From Corynebacterium faecale (GTDB lineage Bacteria > Actinomycetota > Actinomycetes > Mycobacteriales > Mycobacteriaceae): 64,000 nt of DNA. Shown here piece after piece: positions 26,952 through 36,228 of the stretch (the first letter of the stretch is position 1; every line of letters starts with the position of its first letter). The stretch covers positions 2,356,001 to 2,420,000 of the forward strand of contig NZ_CP047204.1 of NCBI RefSeq assembly GCF_030408735.1. Reading direction: 5' to 3'. The notes beneath the pieces are model-generated. The model saw only the letters and a list, made by a program, of their open reading frames with translations. It was not told where the DNA came from and did no database searches. A program made the translations under genes and the position numbers.

Positions 26952-27596
26952 ATGGTGGATAAACCCTCCGGTCCCGACACTGATGAATTTCCGGTGGTCC
27001 CGGATCAGGTGACCTCCGCAGCGCCTGTCACGGGAGAGCCGGTGAGAGACACAGGCCCCCAGAGGCGCACCACGGGTTTCGTCCTGGCTGCGCTCGTGGT
27101 GCTGTTCGCGGTGATCATCGGTGCGGTGGTATTCCTCTTCCGGGATTCCGATTCTGATGACACCGCTGATGGCACCCAAGCATTAGCCACGGTCACCACC
27201 ACCGTGGATGCACCGACAGAGCCCCCGACAGAGCCCCCGGCAGAGGCACCGGAACCACCACCGGTGGTCACTGTCACCGAGACCCCGGAGCCGGTAGGTC
27301 GTCCGGTGAACCCGGCGCTGCCCGGCAGCCACTCCCCTGCTAATGAGGCAGCGCGGTCGAACACCCCAGCGGGCAATTTCAACAATGTCTACACCGGGAC
27401 AACATCAACGTCCCCGGGATTCGCACTCGCGGTGCGTGACGCCTTCGTGCGCAATTATTTAGATACCGGCGAGCTCAATGCCCAGGTGCGGGCAACCAGT
27501 CCCGTCACCGGCCAGGGCTACGACATCAGCTGTCAGGACAACGGAGAGTATGTCACCTGCACAGGAGGCAATAACGCCGTGGTCTACATCAGTTAG
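26952..27596 (+). CDS. Single-pass membrane protein with Pro-rich linker and exported domain
   Basis: 214 residues. A charged cytoplasmic N-terminus (about 50 residues), one transmembrane helix (GFVLAALVVLFAVIIGAVVFLF) and a Thr/Pro/Glu-rich linker (TEPPTEPPAEAPEPPP) lead to a small extracytoplasmic domain. That domain has two cysteines in ISCQDNGEYVTCTGG that could form a disulfide. The architecture resembles actinobacterial envelope proteins of unknown function. It is the only + strand gene in its neighbourhood, between murI and the marR-type gene. Confidence 0.75.
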   Translation: MVDKPSGPDTDEFPVVPDQVTSAAPVTGEPVRDTGPQRRTTGFVLAALVVLFAVIIGAVVFLFRDSDSDDTADGTQALATVTTTVDAPTEPPTEPPAEAPEPPPVVTVTETPEPVGRPVNPALPGSHSPANEAARSNTPAGNFNNVYTGTTSTSPGFALAVRDAFVRNYLDTGELNAQVRATSPVTGQGYDISCQDNGEYVTCTGGNNAVVYIS

Positions 27597-27604
27597 TGCG
27601 GGGT

Positions 27605-28108
27605 TTATACCCGGGGCATCCGCGGTGGGTCCAGTGCCGCGATGATCTTCTCCATGGCGGTGCCCATGACCCTGAGTTCCTCATCGGTGAGGTTGTCAAA
27701 GATGAGTCGGCGTACCTGCTCCACGTGCCCGGGTGCCGCTTTCACCACCTTGTCCCAGCCTTCCTCGGTGAGGACGGCTACGGTGGCGCGGCCATCCGTG
27801 GGGTCGGGAACACGCCTGACCCAACCGGATTTCTCCAGGCGGGTGACCACGCGCGACAGGTGGGACAGTGTCATATCGGAGAGTTCCGCCAGTTCACTCA
27901 TCCGCAGGCGACGGTCAGGGGCCATGGAGATCTGGGCGAGTGCGAAATAATCGAAGTTGCTCAGGCCGGAATCAGCCTTGAGCTGGGCATCCATCCGGGC
28001 GGGAAGCCAGACGCGCATGGACCAGATGTTGAGCCAGACATCCTGCTGTTCCTGGTTCAACCACACATTGTCTGAAACGGAGTCTGAAACAGAGTTCTCG
28101 CTTGTCAT
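27605..28108 (-). CDS. MarR-family transcriptional regulator
   Basis: 167 residues. The winged helix-turn-helix is visible in LRMSELAELSDMTLSHLSRVVTRLEKSGWVRR followed by the wing DPTDGRATVAVLT. The ATG is preceded by TATCAT at -10 distance, so the transcript may be leaderless. A near-perfect 12-bp palindrome overlaps the start codon, suggesting autorepression. The ligand and target genes are unknown; the neighbouring rhomboid operon is one possible target. Confidence 0.88.
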   Translation of the reverse strand: MTSENSVSDSVSDNVWLNQEQQDVWLNIWSMRVWLPARMDAQLKADSGLSNFDYFALAQISMAPDRRLRMSELAELSDMTLSHLSRVVTRLEKSGWVRRVPDPTDGRATVAVLTEEGWDKVVKAAPGHVEQVRRLIFDNLTDEELRVMGTAMEKIIAALDPPRMPRV

Positions 28109-28113
28109 GTCAA
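28102..28113 (-). promoter_or_regulatory. Possible MarR autoregulatory operator
   Basis: TTGACATGACAA (on the - strand) is palindromic at 10 of 12 bases and covers the start codon just downstream of a TATCAT -10. MarR proteins commonly bind such sites in their own promoters. Confidence 0.4.
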
Positions 28114-28179
28114 CCAATGATAGTGATCTTTGCTACCCTTCGCCCACCGATTGGCGGCTGGGATTATGGCAGCGGTATA

Positions 28180-28932
28180 TCAGGACCCCTGACGGCGGGC
28201 CCGGCGCTCAAGTCTCTTCTGCTCCTTCTTCGCCTTCAACGCCTTGGGATCATCGGAAGCGATGAACGCACCTGCGGCCACGCCACCGACTCCTCCGAAG
28301 AGGTGCGCCTGCCAGGACACGCCCGGTTGAATGGGCAGGAGACCCCAGAACAGTCCTGAGTAGATGAAGGCCAGCGCCAGCCCCACAAGGAACTGTTTGA
28401 AATCACGGTTGAACAGGCCACGCACGATCAGGTATCCGAGCCAGCCGTAGATGAGCCCTGAGGCCCCGATGTGGTTAGTGCCCACACCACCAAACAGCCA
28501 GGTACCGATGCCGCCGAGGATGACTACGATCAGCGTGACCTCCCAGAACACCCGTTTTCCGCTCAGCCCGATGATGAAACAGAAGATGGCACCGGGCACG
28601 GTGTTGCTGATCAGGTGTTCAAAGTTGGAGTGCAGCAGCGGGGAGGTGAAGATGTGCCACAGTGCGCTGGTATCCAGGGGGTGGATGCCGAAATAATTCA
28701 GCCACCCTCCGGTGAGGATGGTGATGATATGCACCGCCCAGATCACCGCCACGAAACCGAGGGCGAACAACAGGCCGGTCTTGGTATAGGACCGGTCTTT
28801 CAGCTGCTGCCCCATCTGCGGGGTGCGACGCTGCCATGGTTTCATGGCACCACCCGTGTTGGGTGTGAAGCCGGGTGTTGATCCGAATCCTGTGTTGTTG
28901 TACGGGGAATTTCCGAAGTTGTTGTAACTCAT
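28180..28932 (-). CDS. Rhomboid-family intramembrane serine protease
   Basis: 250 residues. A Gly/Asn-rich cytoplasmic N-terminus precedes six or so transmembrane helices. The catalytic Ser158 lies in HIGASGLIYG and His210 in WQAHLFGG, with HSNFEHLISN supplying the conserved His/Asn of helix 2. A lysine/arginine-rich tail ends the protein. Its ATG overlaps the stop of the P1-peptidase gene (ATGA), so the two are translationally coupled. The order matches mycobacterial Rv1337 near murI. Substrates are unknown. Confidence 0.92.
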   Translation of the reverse strand: MSYNNFGNSPYNNTGFGSTPGFTPNTGGAMKPWQRRTPQMGQQLKDRSYTKTGLLFALGFVAVIWAVHIITILTGGWLNYFGIHPLDTSALWHIFTSPLLHSNFEHLISNTVPGAIFCFIIGLSGKRVFWEVTLIVVILGGIGTWLFGGVGTNHIGASGLIYGWLGYLIVRGLFNRDFKQFLVGLALAFIYSGLFWGLLPIQPGVSWQAHLFGGVGGVAAGAFIASDDPKALKAKKEQKRLERRARRQGS

Positions 28933-29864
28933 GGGATCAGTTCTCGGTAGGTTGTCAGCCCGAGGCCCGGGCTGGCGGAGGTGATGGCATCAACGATGGC
29001 ATCCTGCACGCAATCAGCGGCCGCTGCGCTCAAGGATGCCAGAAGTACGGTGTCCACGCCCGTTCCATCGCCGGTGGACAGGGCGAACAGAGTGTCCCCG
29101 TCCATGGGGGAATGTGCAGGCCGCACAGCACGCGCCAGGCCGTCATGGCCGGTCATGGCCAACCGTTTGGCCTGCGCCTTGGTGATCGGCGCATCGGTGG
29201 CGATCACCCCGATGGTGGTGTTCAACTCCCCTGCGGGGTGCGGCAGGAAAACAAGCTTGTCGACGCTCACCCGGTCACTTCCCGGCGCGCCATAAAGGTG
29301 GCCGGTGGTGGCATCAACCACCTCACCGACCGGGTTGGCCACTACAGCGGCGGCCACCACAAACCCGTCGATCTCCACCGATGCCTGGCCGAATCCACCG
29401 CGTAGTCGGCCGGCGGTGGCTCCGCTGCCTGCACCGATGCTGCCGGATATATCTCTGTCTTGTCCTTTAAGTGCGTTCTGCACGGCCTCATAACCGTGGT
29501 CGCGGGTGGGGCGGTTGGCGGGATCACCCACCAGAAGATCAAAGATGACAGCGGCGGGGACGATGGGCACGATCGGCCCCTCTCGGTCCGGTCCCAGCAC
29601 CGGGAATCCAATCCCGCGTTCCTCCAGGGCCTGCATGACGCCGTCAGCGGCGGCGAGCCCATAGGCGGAACCGCCACTCAGGGTGACCGCATGGATCTGC
29701 TGGACGGAGTTGTGGGGTTCCAGGAGGTCTGTCTCCCTGGTGCCCGGTCCGCCGCCGCGGACATCCACACCGGCGTAGGCACCGGCGGGTGCCAGCACCA
29801 CGCTCACACCGCTATCCCCCAGGGAAACGTGGCCGAGGTGGATGCCGGGGACGTCGCAAAGCAT
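28929..29864 (-). CDS. P1-family (DmpA-like) peptidase
   Basis: 311 residues from ATG; a GTG three codons earlier, immediately after the previous stop, is also possible. P1 proteins are self-processing N-terminal-nucleophile aminopeptidases. Family signs are the N-terminal GIHLGHVSL, the RGGGPGTRETDLL stretch, LSGGSAYGLAAADGVM, and IVPAAVIFDL. The self-cleavage site could not be fixed by eye. It corresponds to mycobacterial Rv1333 and is read with the DUF2017 gene upstream and the rhomboid gene downstream. Confidence 0.88.
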   Translation of the reverse strand: MLCDVPGIHLGHVSLGDSGVSVVLAPAGAYAGVDVRGGGPGTRETDLLEPHNSVQQIHAVTLSGGSAYGLAAADGVMQALEERGIGFPVLGPDREGPIVPIVPAAVIFDLLVGDPANRPTRDHGYEAVQNALKGQDRDISGSIGAGSGATAGRLRGGFGQASVEIDGFVVAAAVVANPVGEVVDATTGHLYGAPGSDRVSVDKLVFLPHPAGELNTTIGVIATDAPITKAQAKRLAMTGHDGLARAVRPAHSPMDGDTLFALSTGDGTGVDTVLLASLSAAAADCVQDAIVDAITSASPGLGLTTYRELIP

Positions 29865-29875
29865 GCCCGTCACCG

Positions 29876-30418
29876 TTAAGAGCCCATCATCGCTTCCAGC
29901 AGGGATTCCTGGGCATAGGCCAACCACTGGACCAGATTCTCCCGGTCCTCTTCAGCTGCTTCACCGCCGCGGAGATCACCAGAGGCGAGATAGAGGCGGA
30001 TGTCATTGAGGCCCGCGATCCATGCCTGGGCCTCCTCTTCATTCACGCTGACCGCCACATTGCCATCAGGGCCGAGGGCCTGGTTGATCGCCTGCAGGTT
30101 GCTGATCTTGGCCCGGGTGATGTCATTTTCATGGAAGGACCGCAACAGGGAATTATCGCCGTCGTATTCCTCATCGCCCTCCATTTCGAAATCAGGGAGC
30201 AGCCGGGCCAGAGCCGGGTCCTCGGGGGCGGCCTTATGTCCACTCGGGATTCCGGTCATCTCCGCCAGGGGATCCTTCGGGGCGGCCTGTGCACGCTGGA
30301 TCAGCGCCTCCGACACCACCGCGGAGAGATTACCCAGCACCTCCCGTTCCATCGGTTCGAAAACACAGGTGTATCTGACGGCCCTCATGAGGACCTTCCG
30401 CTTCTTCCATGCCTGCAT
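29876..30418 (-). CDS. DUF2017 protein
   Basis: 180 residues from an ATG with AGGGG eight bases upstream. The mostly helical, acidic protein has RAVRYTCVFEPMEREVLGNL near the start and ENLVQWLAYAQESLLEAMMG at the end, both typical of DUF2017, which is encoded beside clpS throughout actinobacteria. Function unknown; database labels as a regulator have no visible basis here. It follows clpS by 10 bases and precedes the P1 peptidase by 11. Confidence 0.88.
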   Translation of the reverse strand: MQAWKKRKVLMRAVRYTCVFEPMEREVLGNLSAVVSEALIQRAQAAPKDPLAEMTGIPSGHKAAPEDPALARLLPDFEMEGDEEYDGDNSLLRSFHENDITRAKISNLQAINQALGPDGNVAVSVNEEEAQAWIAGLNDIRLYLASGDLRGGEAAEEDRENLVQWLAYAQESLLEAMMGS

Positions 30419-30428
30419 AGTTAGACCC

Positions 30429-30845
30429 CTACCCGCCCTGCTGCATCGTCGCCCACAGGCCTGCAATGTGTAATTTCTTCACGTCAGCTTCCACCTTGTC
30501 TTTCTCGCCGGAGCTGACCACGGCCTTGCCTTCTGTGTGCACCTGCATCATCAACTCGGTGGCCCGCTTCCGGCTGTAGCCCAGTGTCGTCTGAAACACG
30601 TAGGTCACATAACTCATCAGGTTCACCGGGTCATCCCACACGATGCACATCCAGGGCAGGTTCTCACTGGAGACCGTGTGCACATCCATCTCCACCTCGG
30701 GAGGGGCGGCAGGTGCAGACGGTGATGACAACACCGGCTGATTCTCCGGGGAGGACGACACCTCCGCATCTGGGCACGTGGACACCGATGACTGCCCAGC
30801 TGTGTCAGCAGTCCCGCGACGGTGGAAGTGAGGAAGGCCATTCAT
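30429..30845 (-). CDS. clpS: ClpS adaptor of the Clp protease
   Basis: 138 residues from the ATG used. The C-terminal half is a complete ClpS core ([20 protein letters not shown], then [22 protein letters not shown]), which delivers N-degron substrates to ClpA/ClpC. The first 55-60 residues are Ser/Pro-rich and unlike the short N-terminal tail of most ClpS proteins, so translation may start later, for example at the ATG at 30689. First gene of the clpS-DUF2017-P1 peptidase-rhomboid unit. Confidence 0.9.
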   Translation of the reverse strand: MNGLPHFHRRGTADTAGQSSVSTCPDAEVSSSPENQPVLSSPSAPAAPPEVEMDVHTVSSENLPWMCIVWDDPVNLMSYVTYVFQTTLGYSRKRATELMMQVHTEGKAVVSSGEKDKVEADVKKLHIAGLWATMQQGG

Positions 30846-31046
30846 GCAGTTCAGCCTAGTCAACTACCCGGACACGGTGCAGGGTGGACCGACTTTTTAC
30901 CTGAACCTCCCTGGGTAGCAGGCCTTTTACCTGCAGGTTTGATCACTTTCCCGCTGTTGGAGCTGCTGGCAGTGAGGTGCCTGCTCTGTTATCGTGATAC
31001 GGATGATTCGATGATTTGTCGGATCCCTACGGTGGAAGGATACGAC

Positions 31047-31592
31047 ATGATGCGGGACCTCAACACCGAAATCACTGCGATTGTCCGGAAAATGGGGCTT
31101 GCCAATGGCAACCCTGTGGAGACGCTGAGTCGCCTTGTTCCGGTATTGTCCGTGGTTCTCACGCTCATCATCACGGTCGCCACAGTGCTCACCGGTCTGG
31201 ATGATTCGGATGATGCCGGCCCTGATGAGCCCCCGATCGTGGTGCCGGTGGTCAATGAACAGATGCGCACAGATCTGGTCAGAGCCATCAACTATCACCG
31301 CATCGTGCCCGCCAGCTTTAATCTGGAACTCCACGCCAGCGCACAGGAGAAGGCAACGGACAACGCCACAGGGGGACGGCTTGGCACGGCCACCGCAGCT
31401 GAAAGTCAGATCGTGATGCTACAGGCACGCCAGAGCACTGATATCGCCAGCGTGGATGGGTTCCTCACAATGTGGATGGAGGACTACCCCAACTACGAAG
31501 TCCTGATGCATGAGGATAATGAATCCTTCGGAGTCGGCATCGCAGAGGCTAACGGCCAGACCTATGCTGTGGTGCAGTTCATGCAGCGCTAG
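31047..31592 (+). CDS. Membrane-anchored protein with a CAP/SCP-like domain
   Basis: 181 residues; GGAAGGA lies seven bases before the ATG. A short cytoplasmic part and one transmembrane helix (VLSVVLTLIITVATVLTGL) precede an extracytoplasmic domain. This begins VRAINYHRIVPASFNLELHASAQEKATDNA and ends FGVGIAEANGQTYAVVQFMQ, a pattern like the CAP/SCP superfamily (cysteine-rich secretory proteins). The usual CAP histidines are not all obvious, so it may be a divergent member. Function unknown. Followed 21 bases later by pncB. Confidence 0.72.
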   Translation: MMRDLNTEITAIVRKMGLANGNPVETLSRLVPVLSVVLTLIITVATVLTGLDDSDDAGPDEPPIVVPVVNEQMRTDLVRAINYHRIVPASFNLELHASAQEKATDNATGGRLGTATAAESQIVMLQARQSTDIASVDGFLTMWMEDYPNYEVLMHEDNESFGVGIAEANGQTYAVVQFMQR

Positions 31593-31613
31593 GTTTTACG
31601 TAGGATCATAAGG

Positions 31614-32954
31614 ATGAATCCCACTGCATCCTCCATCCCCCCACAGAGGTCAACGGCCCTGTTGACCGATAAATATGAGCTCACCATGCTCCAGGCGGCG
31701 CTGGCCGATGGTTCCGCACACCGTCAGGTTGCCTTCGAGGTGTTCAGCAGGCGGCTGCCCAATGAACGCCGTTATGGTGTGGTGGCGGGTACCGCCCGGG
31801 TTCTCCGTGCCGTCCAGGACTTCGTGTTCACCAAGGAGCAGCTCGCGGACCTGGATTTCCTGGATGAGCGCACCCTTGAGTTCCTCTCTAATTACAGGTT
31901 CACCGGCCAGATCGACGGATACCGGGAGGGCGAGCTCTACTTCCCCAACTCCCCGTTGCTGACCGTGCGCGGTACCTTCGCTGAATGCGTGGTGCTGGAG
32001 ACAGTGATCCTGTCCATCATGAACGCTGACTCAGCAGTGGCTTCCGCGGCAGCCCGCATGGTGACCGCCGCCGATGGTCGCGCCATCATCGAGATGGGTT
32101 CCCGCCGTACCCATGAGTACGCAGCGGTGACCGCCTCCCGCGCCTCCTACCTCGCTGGATTCTCCGCCACCTCCAACCTCGAGGCCTCCTTCCGTTATGG
32201 CATCCCGGCCTCCGGCACGTCCGCCCACGCCTGGACCCTGTTGCACATCAACGAGGATGGCACCCCCAATGAAGCCGCCGCCTTCCGCGCCCAGATTGAT
32301 GAACTGGGTGTGGACACCGTGCTGCTGGTTGATACCTACGACATCACCCACGGTGTAGAGACCGCCATCGAGGTGGCCGGCCCTGACCTGGGCGGGGTTC
32401 GCCTGGACTCCGGCGATCTGGGGGTGCTGGCCCGGAAGGTCCGCAAGCAGCTGGATGATCTCGGCGCCCACAACACCAAAATCGTGGTCTCCTCCGACCT
32501 GGATGAATTCACCATCGCCGGCCTGCGTGGTGAACCCGTGGATGTCTTCGGCGTGGGCACCTCCGTGGTCACAGGATCTGGTGCGCCCACTGCGGGCCTG
32601 GTGTACAAGATCGTCGAGGTGGACGGCCACCCGGTGGCTAAACGATCCCGCAACAAGGCCAGCAACGGTGGAGCCAAGAAGGCGGTCCGCACCCACCGTT
32701 CCACCGGCACCGCGATCGAGGAGATCGTCTACCCCTATCACGCAGAGAAGCCGGACACCGGCAAGCTGGGCACCCTGGAACTGGATATCCCCCTGATGCG
32801 TGACGGTGAAGTCCTGGACGGACTGCCCACCCTGGAGGAATCCCGCACGTATCTGGCCAAACAGCTGGTGTCCCTTCCATGGGAGGGCCTGGCGCTCTCC
32901 CGCGATGAGCCTGTCCTGCACACCCGCTTCGTGGGTTTTCCTGACGGGGCTTAA
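31614..32954 (+). CDS. pncB: Nicotinate phosphoribosyltransferase
   Basis: 446 residues. It joins nicotinate to PRPP to give nicotinate mononucleotide, the step after PncA in NAD salvage. The N-terminal LLTDKYELTMLQAAL and the central GTSAHAW, LVDTYD and VRLDSGDLGVLARKVRKQLD motifs define the family. AGGATC lies seven bases before the ATG. The same position next to dinG is seen in mycobacteria. Confidence 0.95.
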   Translation: MNPTASSIPPQRSTALLTDKYELTMLQAALADGSAHRQVAFEVFSRRLPNERRYGVVAGTARVLRAVQDFVFTKEQLADLDFLDERTLEFLSNYRFTGQIDGYREGELYFPNSPLLTVRGTFAECVVLETVILSIMNADSAVASAAARMVTAADGRAIIEMGSRRTHEYAAVTASRASYLAGFSATSNLEASFRYGIPASGTSAHAWTLLHINEDGTPNEAAAFRAQIDELGVDTVLLVDTYDITHGVETAIEVAGPDLGGVRLDSGDLGVLARKVRKQLDDLGAHNTKIVVSSDLDEFTIAGLRGEPVDVFGVGTSVVTGSGAPTAGLVYKIVEVDGHPVAKRSRNKASNGGAKKAVRTHRSTGTAIEEIVYPYHAEKPDTGKLGTLELDIPLMRDGEVLDGLPTLEESRTYLAKQLVSLPWEGLALSRDEPVLHTRFVGFPDGA

Positions 32955-32999
32955 TCCTCTACAACCTGCCGTTGACTCCACCGTTGAGATTAATAACGC

Positions 33000-33310
33000 A
33001 CACCCCTCCCCTGCCACCACCGATCTCGGGGTAACCCCATCACCCAGGCCATCCGGACCACCCATGTCCACCCGCTCCGGATACCCCTCGTTGCTGCGCA
33101 CGCACCCGTGGTTGAGCAGGCCGGTGAGTTGCAGGGGGATCTGGGGATTGGCGGCGAAGGAATCCCCGAACGAGACATAAGGCACAGGGATGTCCCCGGC
33201 CTGGGGGCGCGCATCCGGGTGCAGGTTGGTGGAAGTCTGGGTGCCCAACTCACCGCTGCGCTGACCACCGCAACCACCCGCGCCCCGCTGACTCCCACGT
33301 GTCATTCCTC
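33000..33310 (-). pseudogene. Decayed secreted SGNH/GDSL hydrolase
   Basis: In the pncB-dinG gap one frame of the - strand reads VPYVSFGDSFAANPQIPLQL, then GCVRSNEGYP. This is the active-site block I of a corynebacterial secreted GDSL lipase with its nucleophile Ser and the following Cys-containing block. A hydrophobic, signal-peptide-like stretch (ARVVAVVSAAVSWAP) sits just upstream in a different frame. The rest of the roughly 300-residue family is missing before the pncB stop. Frameshift plus 3' truncation mark it as a remnant. Confidence 0.65.
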
Positions 33311-33456
33311 GCCTGGCACAACCCGCCGTCAACTTCTTTTCTGCAAGGGCATGGGCCTTCGGCATCACCCCGCAGTGACATGGGGTTCCGCACCTGGTGT
33401 GCTCTTCTTAATCGGGGCTTTTCGTCCCCTGACCGGAGGCCGATACACTGAGACGG

Positions 33457-35457
33457 ATGTCTGACGCCGATTCCACCACCACCCAGCAGTCCGCCACGGA
33501 AGAGCCCCTGAACGCCTCCACCGGGGAGCTGCTCACCGCCGCCGTCGAAGCTCTCGGTGGCGCCCGGCGCGCAGGTCAGGAAGCCATGGCGGAGGCCGTC
33601 ACCAAGGCTTTCGACAACAAGCGCCATCTAGCGGTGCAGGCGGGCACCGGTACGGGTAAATCCCTGGCCTATCTGGTGCCGTCCATCCGGCATGCCCAGA
33701 CCACGGACTCCACGGTGATCGTCTCCACCGCCACGATCGCGCTACAGCGGCAGTTGGTCAACCGTGACCTCCCGCGTCTCGCGGACACATTGGAGCCGCT
33801 GCTGGAGCGTCGCCCCACCTTCGCCATCATGAAGGGTCGCTCCAACTACCTGTGCATGAATAAGATCGCCCGCGAACCGGAGCCGGAGGACACCCTCATG
33901 GGTGAGGAGGATGTCTCCTGGCTGGGCAAACACATCGTGCGACTGCACGACTGGGCTAACGAGACAGAGACAGGCGACCGGGATGATCTTGATCCCGGTG
34001 TCCCCGACCTGGCGTGGAAACAGGTTAGTGTGACCTCCCGCGAATGCATCGGGGCATCCCGCTGCCCACATGGTGAGGAATGCTTCGCGGAGATCGCCCG
34101 TGCCACGGCGAAGGAATCCGACGTTGTGGTCACCAATCATGCGCTCCTGGCCATTGATGCGCTCTCTGATGCCAATGTCCTGCCCGAACATGATGTGGTG
34201 GTGATCGATGAGGCCCACGAACTCGATGGCCGCATCACGGCTGTCGCCTCAGCGGAAATCACCGTCAATTCGCTCAACCTGGCTGCCCGCCGCGCGGGGA
34301 AACTTGATTCCAATGGGCGCGAGGATAAGGTCACCGAACTGGCCGGTGACCTGGAGCTGATGCTGCAGACCATGCAGCCCGGCAGGTGGCGTGACATGGA
34401 TGAAGGCTCCAAGGGCACGCTCGGGGCGCTGCGTGATGCCCTGTGGACGCTGCGTCAGCAGATTGCCGCCTCGCCGGAGGGTGAGGCCGCCAACGATCCC
34501 GAGCGCAACGCCGAACGACAGAACCTGGCCAATCACCTGCAGGAGATCCATGATTCCATCGTGCGTATCCTCGAGGTCTTCGAGGAAGAAGATGCGGCCA
34601 AACAGCATGACGTGGTCTGGCACAACCAGGATGACCGCCGGGGTGACTCCCTCAACGTGGCTCCCCTGTCCGTGGCGGGGTTGCTCCACCAGAAACTCTT
34701 CACCGACAACACCGTGATCCTGGCCAGTGCGACGCTGACCATTGGCGGCAATTTCAACGCCATGGCCAACAGTTGGGGGCTGCCGAAGGGCACCTGGGAT
34801 TCCCTGGATGCGGGTACCCCGTTTGATCCGGCTAAGTCAGGGATTCTCTATACCGCCCGTCATCTTCCTGATCCGGGGAGGGATGGATTACCGCAGGAGA
34901 CCCTCGATGAGATCTATGAGCTCATCATGGCGGCCGGGGGCAGAACCCTGGGTCTGTTCTCATCCAAGCGTGCTGCGGTTCAGGCGACCGAGGCGATGCG
35001 GTTGCGCCTGCCTTTTGATGTGCTGTGCCAAGGTGATGACAACACCGGTGCCCTGGTGAAGAAATTCGCCGAATCCGAGAACATCTGTCTCTTCGGCACC
35101 CTGACGCTGTGGCAGGGTGTGGATGTTCCAGGGAAGTCCCTGTCCCTGGTGTTGATCGATCGCATTCCCTTCCCCCGCCCAGATGACCCCCTCCTCCAGG
35201 CGAGGAAGGAAGCCGCCGATGCCGAGGGACGCAATGGGTTCATGGAGGTGGCCGCCACGCATGCGGCGTTGCTGATGGCGCAGGGTGCCGGCCGGTTGCT
35301 CCGGCATGTCACTGACCGTGGTGTGGTGGCGGTGTTGGATTCCCGCCTGGTCACCAAAAGATATGGCGGTTTCCTGCGTTCCTCCATGCCCCGGTTCTGG
35401 GAAACCACCAACGGCGCCACGGTGCGAGAGGCCTTGAAGAGGCTGGTCGCCGGTTAA
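33457..35457 (+). CDS. dinG: DinG-type ATP-dependent DNA helicase
   Basis: 666 residues of the XPD/DinG superfamily 2 helicases, 5'-3' enzymes that unwind damaged or structured DNA. The Walker A motif QAGTGTGKSLAY spans residues 61-72 and the DEAH box lies at 251-254. C133, C197, C203 and C209 between them fit the iron-sulfur cluster ligands. The C-terminal LWQGVDVPGKSL and GAGRLLRHVTDRG are motifs V and VI. There is no N-terminal exonuclease domain. TACACT stands at -10 distance from the ATG, so the mRNA may be leaderless. Confidence 0.93.
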   Translation: MSDADSTTTQQSATEEPLNASTGELLTAAVEALGGARRAGQEAMAEAVTKAFDNKRHLAVQAGTGTGKSLAYLVPSIRHAQTTDSTVIVSTATIALQRQLVNRDLPRLADTLEPLLERRPTFAIMKGRSNYLCMNKIAREPEPEDTLMGEEDVSWLGKHIVRLHDWANETETGDRDDLDPGVPDLAWKQVSVTSRECIGASRCPHGEECFAEIARATAKESDVVVTNHALLAIDALSDANVLPEHDVVVIDEAHELDGRITAVASAEITVNSLNLAARRAGKLDSNGREDKVTELAGDLELMLQTMQPGRWRDMDEGSKGTLGALRDALWTLRQQIAASPEGEAANDPERNAERQNLANHLQEIHDSIVRILEVFEEEDAAKQHDVVWHNQDDRRGDSLNVAPLSVAGLLHQKLFTDNTVILASATLTIGGNFNAMANSWGLPKGTWDSLDAGTPFDPAKSGILYTARHLPDPGRDGLPQETLDEIYELIMAAGGRTLGLFSSKRAAVQATEAMRLRLPFDVLCQGDDNTGALVKKFAESENICLFGTLTLWQGVDVPGKSLSLVLIDRIPFPRPDDPLLQARKEAADAEGRNGFMEVAATHAALLMAQGAGRLLRHVTDRGVVAVLDSRLVTKRYGGFLRSSMPRFWETTNGATVREALKRLVAG

Positions 35458-35492
35458 ACCCGCTGGTCAGTACCCGCCACTCACGCACAATC

Positions 35493-36221
35493 TCAGACCA
35501 CGGCCACGACCGTCACTGAATTGGGTGCCACTTCGGTGAATCCGGCATCCCGAACCGGCACCGCACCCGGGGCAGCGACCCTATCCGCGAACTCCTCCGG
35601 CGGAACCTCCCGGACATGCAGCCTGAAATCTGCAGCCGCCCATTGCCGCACCCACGCAATCGGCTGATGCGCCGCCAGCAGCATGGAAGCATGCCCGACC
35701 TGAGCAGCAGCCTTCCCCAGAGTCATCTCCAGGGAGGCATCAATATAGATGATGGGGAAATCATCCCGGATGGGCTTCGGATCATCCAGCGGCAGTTCCG
35801 TTCCGGAGATCTGCAGCTTCCGGATATTCTCCGGAACCTCGCTGACCGCGCTGGGCAGAAACGCCCGCACCTGCGCCGAATCATCAGTCACCGTCACACC
35901 TGCCAGCTCCTGCACGCGGTCCCAGGCTGAGTTACGCGCCCTGCGCGCAACCTTCCTGATCAGGTGGTCATACCACCGCTCCAGCGCGGCGCGGAACCCG
36001 GGATCAGTGGTCACCCTCTCATCAAGACAAAGCTTGACGACGCTCCGAGCAGCCGCCTCCAACACATCCGTCCTCCGCGGCGGATCCGACTTCGGGATGT
36101 GGAGCACGATCTGCATGGCCTGAACCGTTCCCGGATCAGAGGGGTCCTCAGAGTGTGGGCCATCGGAAACCCGTGCCGCGAGGAGCGCGTGGGCGGTGAC
36201 CAGAGGGGCGTCGTCAAGCAT
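35493..36221 (-). CDS. PTH2-like (peptidyl-tRNA hydrolase 2 family) protein
   Basis: 242 residues. The segment near 175-190 (MTLGKAAAQVGHASM) matches the conserved K-AAQ-HA motif of archaeal/eukaryotic-type peptidyl-tRNA hydrolase Pth2, and VRQWAAADF and VRDAGFTEVAPNSVTVVAV fit the rest of that fold. The N-terminal 120 residues are extra compared with the 115-residue Pth2 proteins. Whether it hydrolyses peptidyl-tRNA is unknown. It starts seven bases after serB ends, with GGAG inside the end of serB, so both are one transcription unit. Confidence 0.75.
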   Translation of the reverse strand: MLDDAPLVTAHALLAARVSDGPHSEDPSDPGTVQAMQIVLHIPKSDPPRRTDVLEAAARSVVKLCLDERVTTDPGFRAALERWYDHLIRKVARRARNSAWDRVQELAGVTVTDDSAQVRAFLPSAVSEVPENIRKLQISGTELPLDDPKPIRDDFPIIYIDASLEMTLGKAAAQVGHASMLLAAHQPIAWVRQWAAADFRLHVREVPPEEFADRVAAPGAVPVRDAGFTEVAPNSVTVVAVV

Positions 36222-36228
36222 CTGTTTT

